A stretch of 64,000 bases of DNA from Hepsetus odoe (Eukaryota; Chordata; Actinopteri; Characiformes; Hepsetidae). The notes under the pieces are model-generated. The model did no database searches, was not told the origin of the DNA, and worked only from the letters and a program-made list of their open reading frames with translations. Location: assembly GCA_017165825.1 (NCBI GenBank), contig CM029384.1, positions 14,552,715 through 14,616,714 on the forward strand, read 5' to 3'. The translations under genes and the position numbers were made by a program. This document shows, piece after piece, positions 54,254 to 64,000 of this stretch; positions within the stretch are counted from its first letter, which is position 1, and every line of letters begins with the position of its first letter.

Positions 54254-54491
54254 AGTGAAAGTGACAACCCTTGTCATTGTGAAACGCAGCACAGCACAAC
54301 ACAAAGAAATTAAACCTCTGCGTTTCACCCATACACACGTGCAGCAAGGGGCATCTATTGAAAGCACCAGGGGAGCAGTGACGAGGACGGTACCTTGCTC
54401 AAGGATACCTCAGGGTAACCTAATGGTGAGGGAATCAAAAACGATCTTCCAATCCGGGGGAACTCCCTATCCACTGGGCCACCGCTGCCCA
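54254..54491 (-). mobile_element. SINE type B
   Basis: AAGTGAAAGTGACAACCCTT tail to CCACTGGGCCACCGCTGCCC head. A short CATTTGT repeat on both sides may be its target duplication. Confidence 0.85.
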
Positions 54492-54830
54492 TTTGTGAAA
54501 CATAGTGTGCATTTAAGCTGATAACTCCAGATTTATATTGAGTGTGTAGTTGGGTGAAGTGATACTGAGTACATTTTCATACTGAATTTGTGCATGTTCT
54601 ACTCTTCAGCTCAAGATAGATGCTACCTGACACTTTGATTTAAGCTCATTCTTTCTGTCCTACTGTCTCTTTTTCACCCTCAGATTTGCAGACACTGATT
54701 TACAGTCTAAAACACTGACTCTCAATAAAGGGTGAAATTTATCCAGTACTACTGCATCCAAAGTTTGGAAGTCACTGTCAAAGTCTCTCTGATGAATATC
54801 TTTAGATAAAAAAAAATAGATAAATATATT

Positions 54831-55056
54831 CAGTCAGTCATTTTCTGCCGCTTGTCCCAAGCGGGGTCACCGGAGTCCATCCCAGCTCACACAGGGCGAA
54901 GGACGGGGGACACACCCTGGACAGGTCGCCAGCCCATCGCAGGGAGGAGTGTGATTGGGACGGCACCTTGCTCAAGGGTACCTCAGGGCAATCTATTGGC
55001 AAGGGGTTCGAACCCCGATCCGCCGATCATGCAGCCAACGCCCGAACCACTAGACC
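54831..55056 (-). mobile_element. SINE type A with 13-bp target duplication
   Basis: A-type copy with head truncated by about ten bases. AGATAAATATATT flanks both sides (54818-54830 and 55057-55069), so the truncation happened at insertion. Confidence 0.93.
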
Positions 55057-56475
55057 AGATAAATATATTGACATACAAAAACAATAAATCAAAAAAATCT
55101 CATTATTAGTTGCAAGGCTTTTTAGACATTCACAACACTTTCTTCATTTTAAGCCCCACTTTATGTATTTATTTTAACTGCATTATTCTATTCTACTCAT
55201 CCCCCTTAAAAAAGATAAAAAGTCCTTGGATTTGGCCCTATATGTATAGAAAGCACTGTTGTACATTAAGCGGCCAGAACATTAACCAGGCCATTAAATC
55301 TTTTGATAGTCTATACATACAAACAAACAAACAAACAAACAAATATAAATAAATAAATAATACATTGATTACACCAGCTAATTTATTGGTCTGATTTGTA
55401 GATGCACAACTACAAAATGTACTCTCTCTGCTCTCGTCCACACCTTATGAGTCCATTTACACCAAATAGCACTGTTCACTCTCTTACAGGTGTATCAGCA
55501 CAGCAGTGTCATTGCAGTGTCATCCAAAAACATGAATCTTTAAATCACTTTCTGGTCAGAAAATGACCGCTGATAAAGAGTTAGATCACTAACACAAACT
55601 GTGCATCAACAGATGAGCAGCTGCCTCTAAACTACACATCAGAAAGATGGAACAAACAGGCTTTTTCCCTAAAATGACATGTTTTAGTGTTGAAAAATGT
55701 TAATACAAAAACTAAAGTCTGTTTCTGTCTTAACTGTTTATTGATTCTGAAGCTGTACATACACTCTAAAGGCTGCATGATTTTAGTCTTTATTTTCGGC
55801 TTTATTTAAGAGGATGCATGCAAAAACAGCTGTGCATAATAAAATTTAGCATGCACAGCTGGCAGCAGTAGCTCCGGAAAATTTCTGCAGTTAAAGAAAA
55901 AGCTGTTTTCTGCAGAACATTGTAATCGTTGCTGTAGTGTAATGTTATTCTTTCATTGACATTATTTGAAGAAAAGTTGTACTTTCATACCATTGGCTAA
56001 AACATCTACAAAGCTTTGGCCATTTACTGTAACTCTAAACCAAATCTGTTCATTAGTTTAGCAAAGGTGATGACAGCTAACCTGATGCATAGTCAGTGGA
56101 AAATGATTAGAAAATAGCCCTGAGCAGAAGAGAAAATTAAACTGGATTTTCAAATATAAAGGAGAGTTAAATATTTACCACATTTATGTGCAATATATTA
56201 CATATCATTTAAAAATAAAGGTATGAAAAAGGGTTTCATTTAATAATGTAATGGAAAACAAATCTTTATTTTTGTAGGTTTCCTAGAGGCATAAGTCTAC
56301 GTGGAAGAGTCTTTATTTTAAAAAAGTGTGATGTATGTGTAGCAGGCATGCTTGGTCAAGTTAATCTCACCTGGGAGTTTTAGATACAGCATATAAAAAG
56401 TTTTCAGACCTGTTCAGCTGTTCCACACTTTATCTTATACATATTAGAAACTGATTTAGCTTATTTTATTTTTAA
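55057..56475. other. No gene recognised
   Basis: Intergenic AT-rich sequence with a CAAA and TAAA tetranucleotide array at about 55321-55360. Confidence 0.5.
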
Positions 56476-56641
56476 TGAAAGAGGGGATGCTTCCAGGAAA
56501 AGAGTAAAACCAAAGAGGAGGTTTTTAGACGTGGTGAGAGAAGTTGATTTGAAGGAGGAAGATATATAGGACAGGAAGAAATGGAGACAGATGATCTGCT
56601 GTGGGAACCACTAAATGAGAGCAACCGAAAGAAGAAGAAGA
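56476..56641 (+). mobile_element. RTE-type LINE, 3' end fragment
   Basis: Decayed C-terminal RTE sequence (GGTTTTTAGACGTGGTGAGA; GAAGAAATGGAGACAGATGA) ending with an AGAAGAAGAAGA tail. Third such fragment in the window. Confidence 0.7.
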
Positions 56642-56780
56642 ACACTCTTTCTCAAGTGTGTGACAAGACATAGATCTGGGGAAGGATTAAAAAAAAAAAA
56701 TCACCAGCCTAAAAAGTGCTAAAGAGCTCAATCACCACCATTTTTTTCAAAGAGAAGAGATTTTGGAACTACTGACTATC

Positions 56781-57060
56781 TGTAATGGTGACGGGGTGCG
56801 GGTAGGACGTCAGTGCAGAGCCAGGAGTCAGGAACATAGCTTTATTCTTCATAAACCAAAACAAGATCCAAGGACTGCAGTTCTGACTAAAACACAACAC
56901 AAGGAACTGCAGTCTGACTAAAACAAGTTACCTAGAATTACCAAAACCACCATTAACGTGAGGCTTCGCCTCGTGAATGAGCCGCGCTCTGTTCTGACTC
57001 ATCGGGGCTTAAATAGCAGCCTCAATGAAGCACACCTGTACCTTCATGAGCTCAGGGCTC
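56781..57060 (-). repeat. Solo LTR, family 2, inverted and partial
   Basis: Inverted relative of 31560-31853: on the minus strand it reads GCTGCTATTTAAGCCCCGAT, a polyadenylation signal AGAATAAAGC, and ends CCGTCACCATTACA. It lacks the first approximately 65 bases and has a tandemly doubled TTTTAGTCAGA(A)CTGCAG segment near 56875-56925 that the other copy has once. Confidence 0.65.
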
Positions 57061-57090
57061 CTTTTTGAAGGTGGGAGAAACTTAGAAATC

Positions 57091-58112
57091 TAGTGCCATT
57101 GCAAAAATATTCACCCCCTTGGCTTTTTACCTATTTTGTTACATTCTATCCTGTAATTTAAATGTTTCTTAACCTTATTTTGTGTGATGGATCTGCACAA
57201 AAGTTGTGCATATGTATTCACCCCCTTTGCCATGAAAGTCCTGGTGCAACCAATTACCTTCAAAAGTCACATAATTAGTGAATTGATGTCCACCTGTGTG
57301 CAATCTAAGTGTCACATGATCTGTCAGTATAAACACACCTTTTCTGAAAGGCCCCAGAGGCTGCAACACCACTAAGCAAGAGGCATCACACCATGAAGAC
57401 CAAGGAGCTCTCCGAACAAGTCAGGGACAAAGTTGTTGAGAAGTACAAGTCAGGGTTGGGTTATAAAAATATATCCAAATCTTTGATGATCCCCTGGAGT
57501 GCCGTTGAATACATCATCTTCAAATGGAAAGTACATGGTGCCACAACAAACCTGCCAAGAGAGGGCCGCCCAACAAAACTCACAGACCGGGCAAGGAGGG
57601 CATTAATCAGAGAGGCAGCACAGAGACCAATGGTAACCCTGAAGGAGTTGCAGAGTTCCACAGCAGAGACTGGAGTATCTGTCCATAGGACCACAATAAG
57701 CCGTACACTCCATAGAGCCGGGCTTTATGTAAGAGTGGCCAGAAAAAAGCCATTACTTAACGTTAAAAATAAGAAGGCACGTTTGTGCAAACCCAACACA
57801 TCCCATCACCCGAAGAACACCATAGCTACAGTGAAACATGGTGGTGGCAGCATCATGCTGTAGAGATGTTTTTCAGCAGTAGGGACTGGGAAGAAGGTGG
57901 CTCTAAAAAGTACTGACTTTAGTTATGAAGTTTTCTGTTATTTCGTCCTAATTATTGTTTGGTCCACAATAAATAAAAATACATCTTCAAAGTTGTAGGC
58001 ATATTCTGTAAATGAAATGATGCAAACTCTCAAACAATCCATTTTTATTCCATGTTGTGAGGCAACAAAACATGAAAAATTCCAAGGGGTTTGCATACTT
58101 TTGCAAGGCACA
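57091..58112 (+). mobile_element. Tc1-like transposon, internally deleted
   Basis: Left end TAGTGCCATTGCAAAAATAT and right end TTGCATACTTTTGCAAGGCA are imperfect inverted repeats. Encodes a broken transposase. The 5' leader carries the usual CACACCTTTTCTGAAAGGCC sequence of this teleost family. Confidence 0.88.
57393..57863 (+). pseudogene. Tc1-type transposase, truncated
   Basis: 156 codons instead of about 340. Residues 1-110 form the bipartite paired-like helix-turn-helix DNA-binding region (EKYKSGLGYKNISKSL, then LPREGRPTKL with a GRP hook, then VSVHRTTISRTLHRAGL). At about residue 130 sequence jumps from NKKARLC to KPNTSHHPKNTIATVKHGGG, removing the stretch with the first catalytic Asp. 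A TAG follows GGGSIML where family members have Trp. Everything after, including the second Asp and the final Asp/Glu region, is lost. Not functional. Confidence 0.9.
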
Positions 58113-58370
58113 ACCATCTGTAAAGCATTCCACCAATTTCTGGTCAAGTGGCCAGACAGAGGTGATTTTTCACTAACGCCCCTGTTGAGAATTTGCAGAA
58201 AAACAAATTGGATCATGAGAAGTAAAAATCCTATGATCAGTTGAAAGATTTGGCTACAAACCCCAAAAGTGTGTGAGGAGGAAACTTGTGACTTATTAGC
58301 ACCGTCACTACAATCAAACATGGGATTGTCAGTATCATTCAATGGGCAAGTGTTTTGGAAAACCTTTATA

Positions 58371-58610
58371 GTGAAAGTGAAAACTTGTCATTGTGAAACA
58401 CAGCACATCACACAGTGAACCACAACAAAATACAGCCTCTACTTTTACCCCATAAACACTGTGCAGCAGCTATTTAAATTGCCCAGGGAGCAACAATGGG
58501 GACAGTACCTTGCTAAAGGGTACCTCAGGGAGGGCAACCTACTGGTCTGAGATTCGAACTCATGACTTGCTGATTCTGGGGCCAGTTCCTTAACCACTAG
58601 GCCACTGCAG
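58371..58610 (-). mobile_element. SINE type B
   Basis: GTGAAAGTGAAAACTTGTCA tail; GGGTACCTCAGG body with a duplicated AGGG; head CCTTAACCACTAGGCCACTG. Confidence 0.83.
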
Positions 58611-59599
58611 TTCAGGAGCCCAGCCAGAGATAGAGATTTCGCACGATTTCGGACCTGTACCCAATTCAGCATCTCTGAAGAGACCTGAAAAATGCTCCCT
58701 AATGCTCACTATCTGACCTGGATATGCTTGAACAATTCTGTCGAGAAGAATGGTGGAAATTTCCAAAATATAGTGTGCCCAGATTGTAGTATCATTCCCA
58801 AGAAGACTTAAGGATATAATTGCTGAGATACTATAAACAAGCACTAAGTGAAGGGCCCAAATACTTACATTTGTTTGTGAATTCTGTTTATAGTTTATCT
58901 TGGTTTCATTCTTTGTAAATGATCTATCACTGCCAGAATATTATATCTCACAAAGAACAATATGTTATATTAAATAACCTCATTTAGTATTCAGTTATCA
59001 GTGTCTCTTGTGTGATCAAATTAGATTTTTTCAATGAGATCATTATTTTGGTTAGCTCCTGATATGCATAAAATTGACTTTATACCTGATTACACCCACG
59101 TACAAATTAATATGCTGGTCACAATAAGCATTTGAATTTAGATCTCAAAAGGTGGAATGACAGCAAATTGTCTGCTCTAAACTCTGTTATTGGGGTTTAG
59201 GCATCGTCATAGCAAAACAAACAGACTTTTAATTTAATAAGTGTGTGTGCGTGCGTGTGTGTGTGTGTGTGTGTCCGTGCATGTTAAGGCAAAAACCCTT
59301 GCCACCACTGAAAAGGAAAATAAATATGCAGTGCAACACTCGAAACAGAAGGTGCAATTAAACAATAAATTTGGCTAAATTTAAATGCTAAATGGATTCG
59401 TCCTACCAGATAAATCTACCGTTTTCACTCCCACGGTGAAAAATGCAGCTTCATGATTTATTTTACACTCCTATTATTTGGAAAAATGACCTCTAATTGA
59501 GATATCACGACTGCAATGCATAATACATATGCATAATATTGTCTAGGCATAAGATAAAAGACACAAATATTAATAACACAGCTTGTAGATTTCCTCATT
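58611..59599. other. No feature recognised except a GT microsatellite
   Basis: Intergenic AT-rich sequence. GT repeat at 59240-59274. Confidence 0.5.
59240..59274. repeat. GT microsatellite
   Basis: GT repeat with two GC interruptions. Confidence 0.9.
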
Positions 59600-59830
59600 A
59601 AATTACCACCGTCATCGTAGCATTGCCTCTACATTCTGTTCCAATGATTTTGAAATCCCTCCTGAGTTTAAAATTAATTGAAAATTGACCCATTTGCTTT
59701 TTCCTCTATCAGTGTCCATTGGGCCCACATTCAGAAGTGGCAGACACAAGGAGGGTTATTTTTGAACTGGTTTTGAAAACAGATTACGAATCACGGCTTG
59801 CCATATTTCTGAGCAGAGGCAGATGGTACA
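59600..59830. promoter_or_regulatory. Candidate conserved regulatory element
   Basis: Unique sequence containing AAAATTAATTGAAAATTG and TTGAACTGGTTTTGAAAAC, no repeat similarity. Composition-based guess only. Confidence 0.2.
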
Positions 59831-60944
59831 GAGAAAATGACTGTTGCTCTGTGAACGAGTACTGATCATTCATTCAGGGTTCATGGAGTCCACCCTGAGC
59901 CCCTAGTCTACGGGGGTAAGAAATGCTCTGAAACAACTAACAGGCTCATGCAGTGCTACTAAGGTGCAGTTCTGAAGACTTTTTAAGTTACCTTAATTTG
60001 GATAAAAGAAAAGGTTGAGAGACTGCAGTCTTAATATTTTAATAGTCTGTCTTTGTCATATGTTCAATATTTTTGTCTACTGTCCATTCTTCTAATGAGA
60101 CACTTATTGGACATTACACTGATGGATGTGTGTAGGAATAAAAGCTGAATGAGATAGAGGGTGCATTATATTTATTTAGTACTACATTTCCTTTGCTGTA
60201 CAGAAATAACAATTCATTCACACCACACGATTTCCAATTAATGTTCCCCTATTTGTATATTGACAAATGCTCAGTTCACACATTCATGTAGGCCCTTTCA
60301 ACCCAATTGAAGTACCAAAGCAAAATGTGTTTTAAATGAACTGGAAATGCAGCGAATTATTTAGCATCAAAAATTTTCATTAAGCATGCCTGTGATACAT
60401 TGCTTGTGAGATGTTATCATATTTAGTAATAGATAATCTACTAATCTACTAATTGTCAGCACAAGAACATATTTGGCAATTCTGAATGGGAGATATTTGC
60501 ATTTGTGTGTTCTGGATTGGATTTGATTTGAAGAGGGCTATAAAGAATGGGAAGATCCCAGAGATTTGCCAAGATTTCTCAAATAACTTGTTGCCCATCC
60601 TACCACAAAAAGACAATTTAAAACTATTTCTTGTGTTATCCACTTTATGATTATAAATTCTGATCAAACATAACTTCCATAATCTGTTGTCTTGCCCAAA
60701 TACAATGTATAACAAAATCTTAAAAAAATATTTTAAAGAATGCTCCTGAGACTTGTTTATTCACATGGGTATGTCCCTTTTAGTCTCCTTGAGTTGTAAT
60801 GCTTGAAGCTGTGGTGAAACCATTCTATGCCACATCTCAGTGTCTATTATCTCATTACGTTTCAACAGCAATTTTTAGATGTATTATAAAGTGTTTATGA
60901 TAGACCCTGAAATAAATTATAGTGCTTAAAATGCAGCTGTTAAA
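59831..60944. other. No feature recognised
   Basis: Intergenic AT-rich sequence; nothing named. Confidence 0.5.
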
Positions 60945-61180
60945 TTAAGAGAAATTTGTTTGGCTGCCTGAGAGGAGCGGAAGTGCTCCATAACAGTAGA
61001 CGGAAATGCAAATCACTTTCAATCAGACTCCTGATTAATTCATCAAATTCACATTCAGTGCTAAATGATCAGCTCATTACAATAGCTGGCGCTTTTAAGC
61101 TAGTCAGCAGTCGCTGTAATTGCTCCCCTTTGCTGACGTTGAGATTTCAAATGCTTTTAGGGACTAAATAGCCCTGATAA
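60945..61180. promoter_or_regulatory. Candidate conserved regulatory element
   Basis: Unique, complex sequence with GGAAATGCAAATCACTTTC (an octamer-like ATGCAAAT), CCTGATTAATTCATC, GCTCATTACAATAGC and CGCTGTAATTGCTCC. Motif density is above its surroundings and no repeat similarity is seen. Confidence 0.3.
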
Positions 61181-62525
61181 TCAAATGGCTTTCATCCAAA
61201 TTGCTCGCAACCAAATCAAATTATTTTTTGGCTGTGTAAAGACATGCAAGGGGGAATTTTGCTAGTAAAAGTGTTACAATGCACTACATGTAATCACAAA
61301 GGAACCCATAACAATTTCCATATCAACATAAACTGCAACTATTAGGTAACAACAGGAAGGTAATTAGGGTCACAGTTGGAAGTGCTGCTCAGTAAGGTTC
61401 AGATTATGGGTAGGACATCTTCAGACACTTCTACATAAGATATTTATTGTTCCATGAAATACATATTTTAATGGAATCTACCTTATATTTGGTAACATTT
61501 TAAAAAGCTTTGTTCATAGGAAGAGAAAAACTGGGCGCAATGCAAGATTTTATTAAATAACTTTAAAAATGATAAAGATGAATAAATTACATAACTGAGC
61601 ATCCAACACATCTCTGCTGCAAATTGAAAAGTAGTTTTGAGGACTGCTTTTGTGAACAATTCAGCCAAATGCACAATCAACCAAAACGATGACTTAAATT
61701 TGACTAAATTTGTTTTTAAACCCTTGACTTAGACTTAGGTTGTCTTTATTGTCAACTCGACTATATGCAGAGTATACCGGGGGGACAAAAGTGCAGTAGA
61801 GTACTGTTAACGTACTAAATCAAACTTTATTTCCCATGACATGGGCCCTTGCAGGTAATTGCATTAGCATGAAGGAAAACCTCACCACAAAAAAACTTGT
61901 TCTTTATATATTCTGAAATATTTAAAAGCATAGTGTTTTGAACCAACTGACAATGAATATCAATTTCCACACTAAATGATTACCCTCAGCACTAGCAAAA
62001 AATAAATAAAAAAAATAAATGCAGACATACCATCTGAAGGAAGAGAATTAGACATTCAATCTGATTAGTGACTTCAGTCTTTAAGAGCAGTGATTCTATT
62101 CTCCATCCTGAAGGCTACCCTACCAAACATGTTTCAGGATTTTTTGTTTGTTGCTCAGTTAGCCATGTGCAGTGGAACCATGGAATATTTGAGGATTTAG
62201 TTGCCCTCCTGGACCAGGATTTAGAACCATTGTGCTAGATTGCAAAAGAGACAGACTGGGGACAATAAGGCAATGTTAGAACCCCTTTATGCTGCTTCAT
62301 GTTACCTGTTAATGACTAAACACAACTTTGATCCATTTTATTCTGTCAGTAAGGGAAGGAAGCTGTGTTTACAAGACCCAGATTATAGTAGAAGAAAACA
62401 TTAAATAAACATGTTCAGTACAACAAGAATAATAATATGATTTATTTCTTGAATTGACTACTTGAGTCCATAAGTAAAGAAACCCTACTCATACTGGTGC
62501 ATAATTGTGCACAGTTTTTTCCAAG
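61181..62525. other. No feature recognised
   Basis: Intergenic AT-rich sequence; nothing named. Confidence 0.5.
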
Positions 62526-62791
62526 AACATTTGAACATTATGTATAGGCACAATGAAGAACATCTAGGTCCACTGGTCCAAACACAATGGCAGTAGCATA
62601 TAAAATGAAAAACAGTCGTAAATATCCAATATAACCTCAATAAACATCTGCATCTGAACATCTGAACATTATGTATAGGCACAATGAAGAACATCTAGAA
62701 CATCTATTGCTCCATAAAGAATAGATTGGTCCAAACATAATGGCAGTAGCATATAAAATGAAAAACAGTCATGAATGTCCAATATAACCCC
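62526..62791. repeat. Imperfect direct duplication
   Basis: GAACATTATGTATAGGCACA at 62533 recurs 131 bp later; GGCAGTAGCATATAAAATGA at about 62589 recurs 152 bp later. The second unit carries about 21 extra bases (including GAACATCTATTGCTCCATAA). Two copies only. Confidence 0.9.
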
Positions 62792-63397
62792 AGGGCAACA
62801 AACAGAGGATCCATGTGTGTGGTACTGCACTCTTAGCCTTAGGCAAAAATGGCTTCCTCAAGGAGCTCTATGATCATGTTCAGGAGAAAAGTCATTGTCA
62901 GCCAGTGGAGGTATGAACTAGTCCTTCAGTGACATGAAAAATGTCACACAAAAAAAAAAACTTCAGACACAAGACAGCTGTCATAGGCCCATCTCCTCTG
63001 TTCTAAGAGACACGATGGCTGGCTTTTCTAGTCTCAAGGGACGTAAGGGCCACGCTTCAGCCTGCCATATCAATTGTGCTTCTGACTATATTGGAGCCTT
63101 GGGCGAAAGCTTAAAATATTGCAGCTGGATTGGTAAGTTGATTGACAATCATTTGGCAGGGACTGTAGGTGTTGTGTAGAATGGAAACCAGGGTAGGGGT
63201 CATGGCTTTTGCATGTTTAAAATACTATATTTAACCTTTCTCTTTCTCTTTCACACATACACACACACACACACACAGGACAATAACTGGCCAATGTCTC
63301 AGTCCTGAAGTTGACTCTGGGTTATTGTTTTTGTGTGTGTGCTGGAGCTAACAGAACCCATTTTCAATACCAGAACATGTTGGGCAGGCAAGAAATG
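62792..63397. other. No gene recognised
   Basis: Intergenic, with a short CA microsatellite at 63253-63279. Confidence 0.5.
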
Positions 63398-63605
63398 GGG
63401 TGGTGGTGGTCTAGTGGAAGGGTACTTCCCTACGGACCTCTGAATCAAGAGATCCCAGGTTCGAATCCCATCTCCAGCACTACCCCCACTGGGTTCCTGA
63501 GCAAGACCCTTAACCCCGAGTTGCTCCAGAGGGACTGTCCCTGTAATTAGGATGTGGAAGTCGCTCTGGATAAGAGCGTCTGCTAAATGCCGTAAATGTA
63601 AATGT
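63398..63605 (+). mobile_element. tRNA-headed SINE type C with 8-bp target duplication
   Basis: Box A TGGTCTAGTGG, box B GGTTCGAATCC, body TGAGCAAGACCCTTAACCCC, tail CGCTCTGGATAAGAGCGTCT and GCCGTAAATGTAAATGT. AAGAAATG flanks it (63390-63397 and 63606-63613). The tail resembles the 3' end shared by several fish LINE/SINE pairs. Confidence 0.9.
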
Positions 63606-63959
63606 AAGAAATGTCTTGAGCCAGATCCTGAGTTATGTCAAGACCTTTACCTTGCATTACAGACAGATTATTAACAGGAAGGCTGCTGTTTCAGTCATCC
63701 ATGTGAAAGAAAGACAATGTAATGATAAAGTGTTGCAGATATTTTGGGATCTGAGGGCACTTTTGACAATGGACATTATGTCACACAAGCCGTCACACTT
63801 AACAAACATTAACACATGTAGCAGTTTCAGCAGCGTTTGCATCTGTGGTCCATGATAGTCAGAGCAAGCACCACTCTGAGATCAGATGACCTTGTGTTTA
63901 GCTGCTGTGGGGAGGGCAGAGCTGATAAGAAGAAAATCCAATTGCTACTGCAGTCTAAG
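63606..63959. other. No feature recognised
   Basis: Intergenic sequence between the SINE and a terminal microsatellite. Confidence 0.5.
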
Positions 63960-63960
63960 T

Positions 63961-64000
<40 letters not shown>
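63960..64000. repeat. GT microsatellite at window edge
   Basis: GT repeat continuing past the last base of the window. Confidence 0.95.

Noticed and set aside
57393..57863. Domesticated transposase gene
   Set aside because: It lacks the catalytic core, stops at a former Trp codon and still has inverted repeats around it; it is a decayed Tc1-like copy.
62090..62245. Third hAT MITE
   Set aside because: Both ends only loosely resemble hAT termini and no inverted repeat or 8-bp duplication could be found.
20460..64000. A hidden operon-like or defence-like gene system
   Set aside because: All longer open frames in this region are explained by mobile elements or simple repeats; the rest are short and without domains.

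Overview
The window looks like ray-finned (teleost) fish nuclear DNA. A vertebrate sec14l1-type gene is split into small exons by AT-rich introns. Around it lie teleost-type mobile elements (a Rex3/RTE LINE, other RTE fragments, Tc1-like transposons, hAT MITEs, a Ty3/Gypsy chromovirus, tRNA-headed SINEs) and many CA, TA and GA microsatellites. The SINE types suggest an otophysan fish, but the order cannot be fixed from sequence alone. There is no bacterial, phage or CRISPR content.

Region 1 (1-20460) holds the 5' half of sec14l1 on the minus strand. Ten coding exons give 424 codons in one continuous reading phase, from the start codon at 18882-18880 to the left edge of the window. They encode the PRELI/MSF1 domain, a linker, the CRAL-TRIO N-terminal helices and the start of the SEC14 lipid-binding domain. 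The GOLD-like C-terminus lies outside the window. A probable non-coding first exon and promoter lie near 20083-20460. The intron at 4171-10028 contains a complete 4.9-kb Ty3/Gypsy element on the opposite strand. Its 280-bp LTRs appear identical, it has a 5-bp target duplication, and one open Gag-Pol frame ends in a chromodomain. It has a 9-nt self-primer match of the Tf1/sushi kind instead of an obvious tRNA primer site.

Region 2 (20460-64000) contains no convincing host protein-coding gene. It has a nest of Tc1-like, hAT MITE and SINE insertions (20971-22230), a nearly full-length Rex3 LINE with a 14-bp target duplication but a frameshifted endonuclease (23854-27161), and two inverted copies of a second LTR. 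It also has Tc1-like remnants, internally deleted RTE copies and at least nineteen SINE copies or fragments. Between the repeats are unique AT-rich stretches. Some are rich in TAATTA/ATTA-type sites and could be conserved regulatory elements, but this needs alignment.

The elements are related to each other. SINE type A ends in the same approximately 45-bp tail as the Rex3 LINE, so Rex3-type machinery probably mobilised it. SINE type B shares the tRNA-like head of type A but carries an unrelated tail. Apart from the host gene, no set of genes here forms a pathway, and I see no convincing undescribed multi-gene system. The observations most worth following are the intact self-priming chromovirus, the modular SINE pair, a perfect 34-bp intronic hairpin and unusual splice-site contexts in sec14l1.
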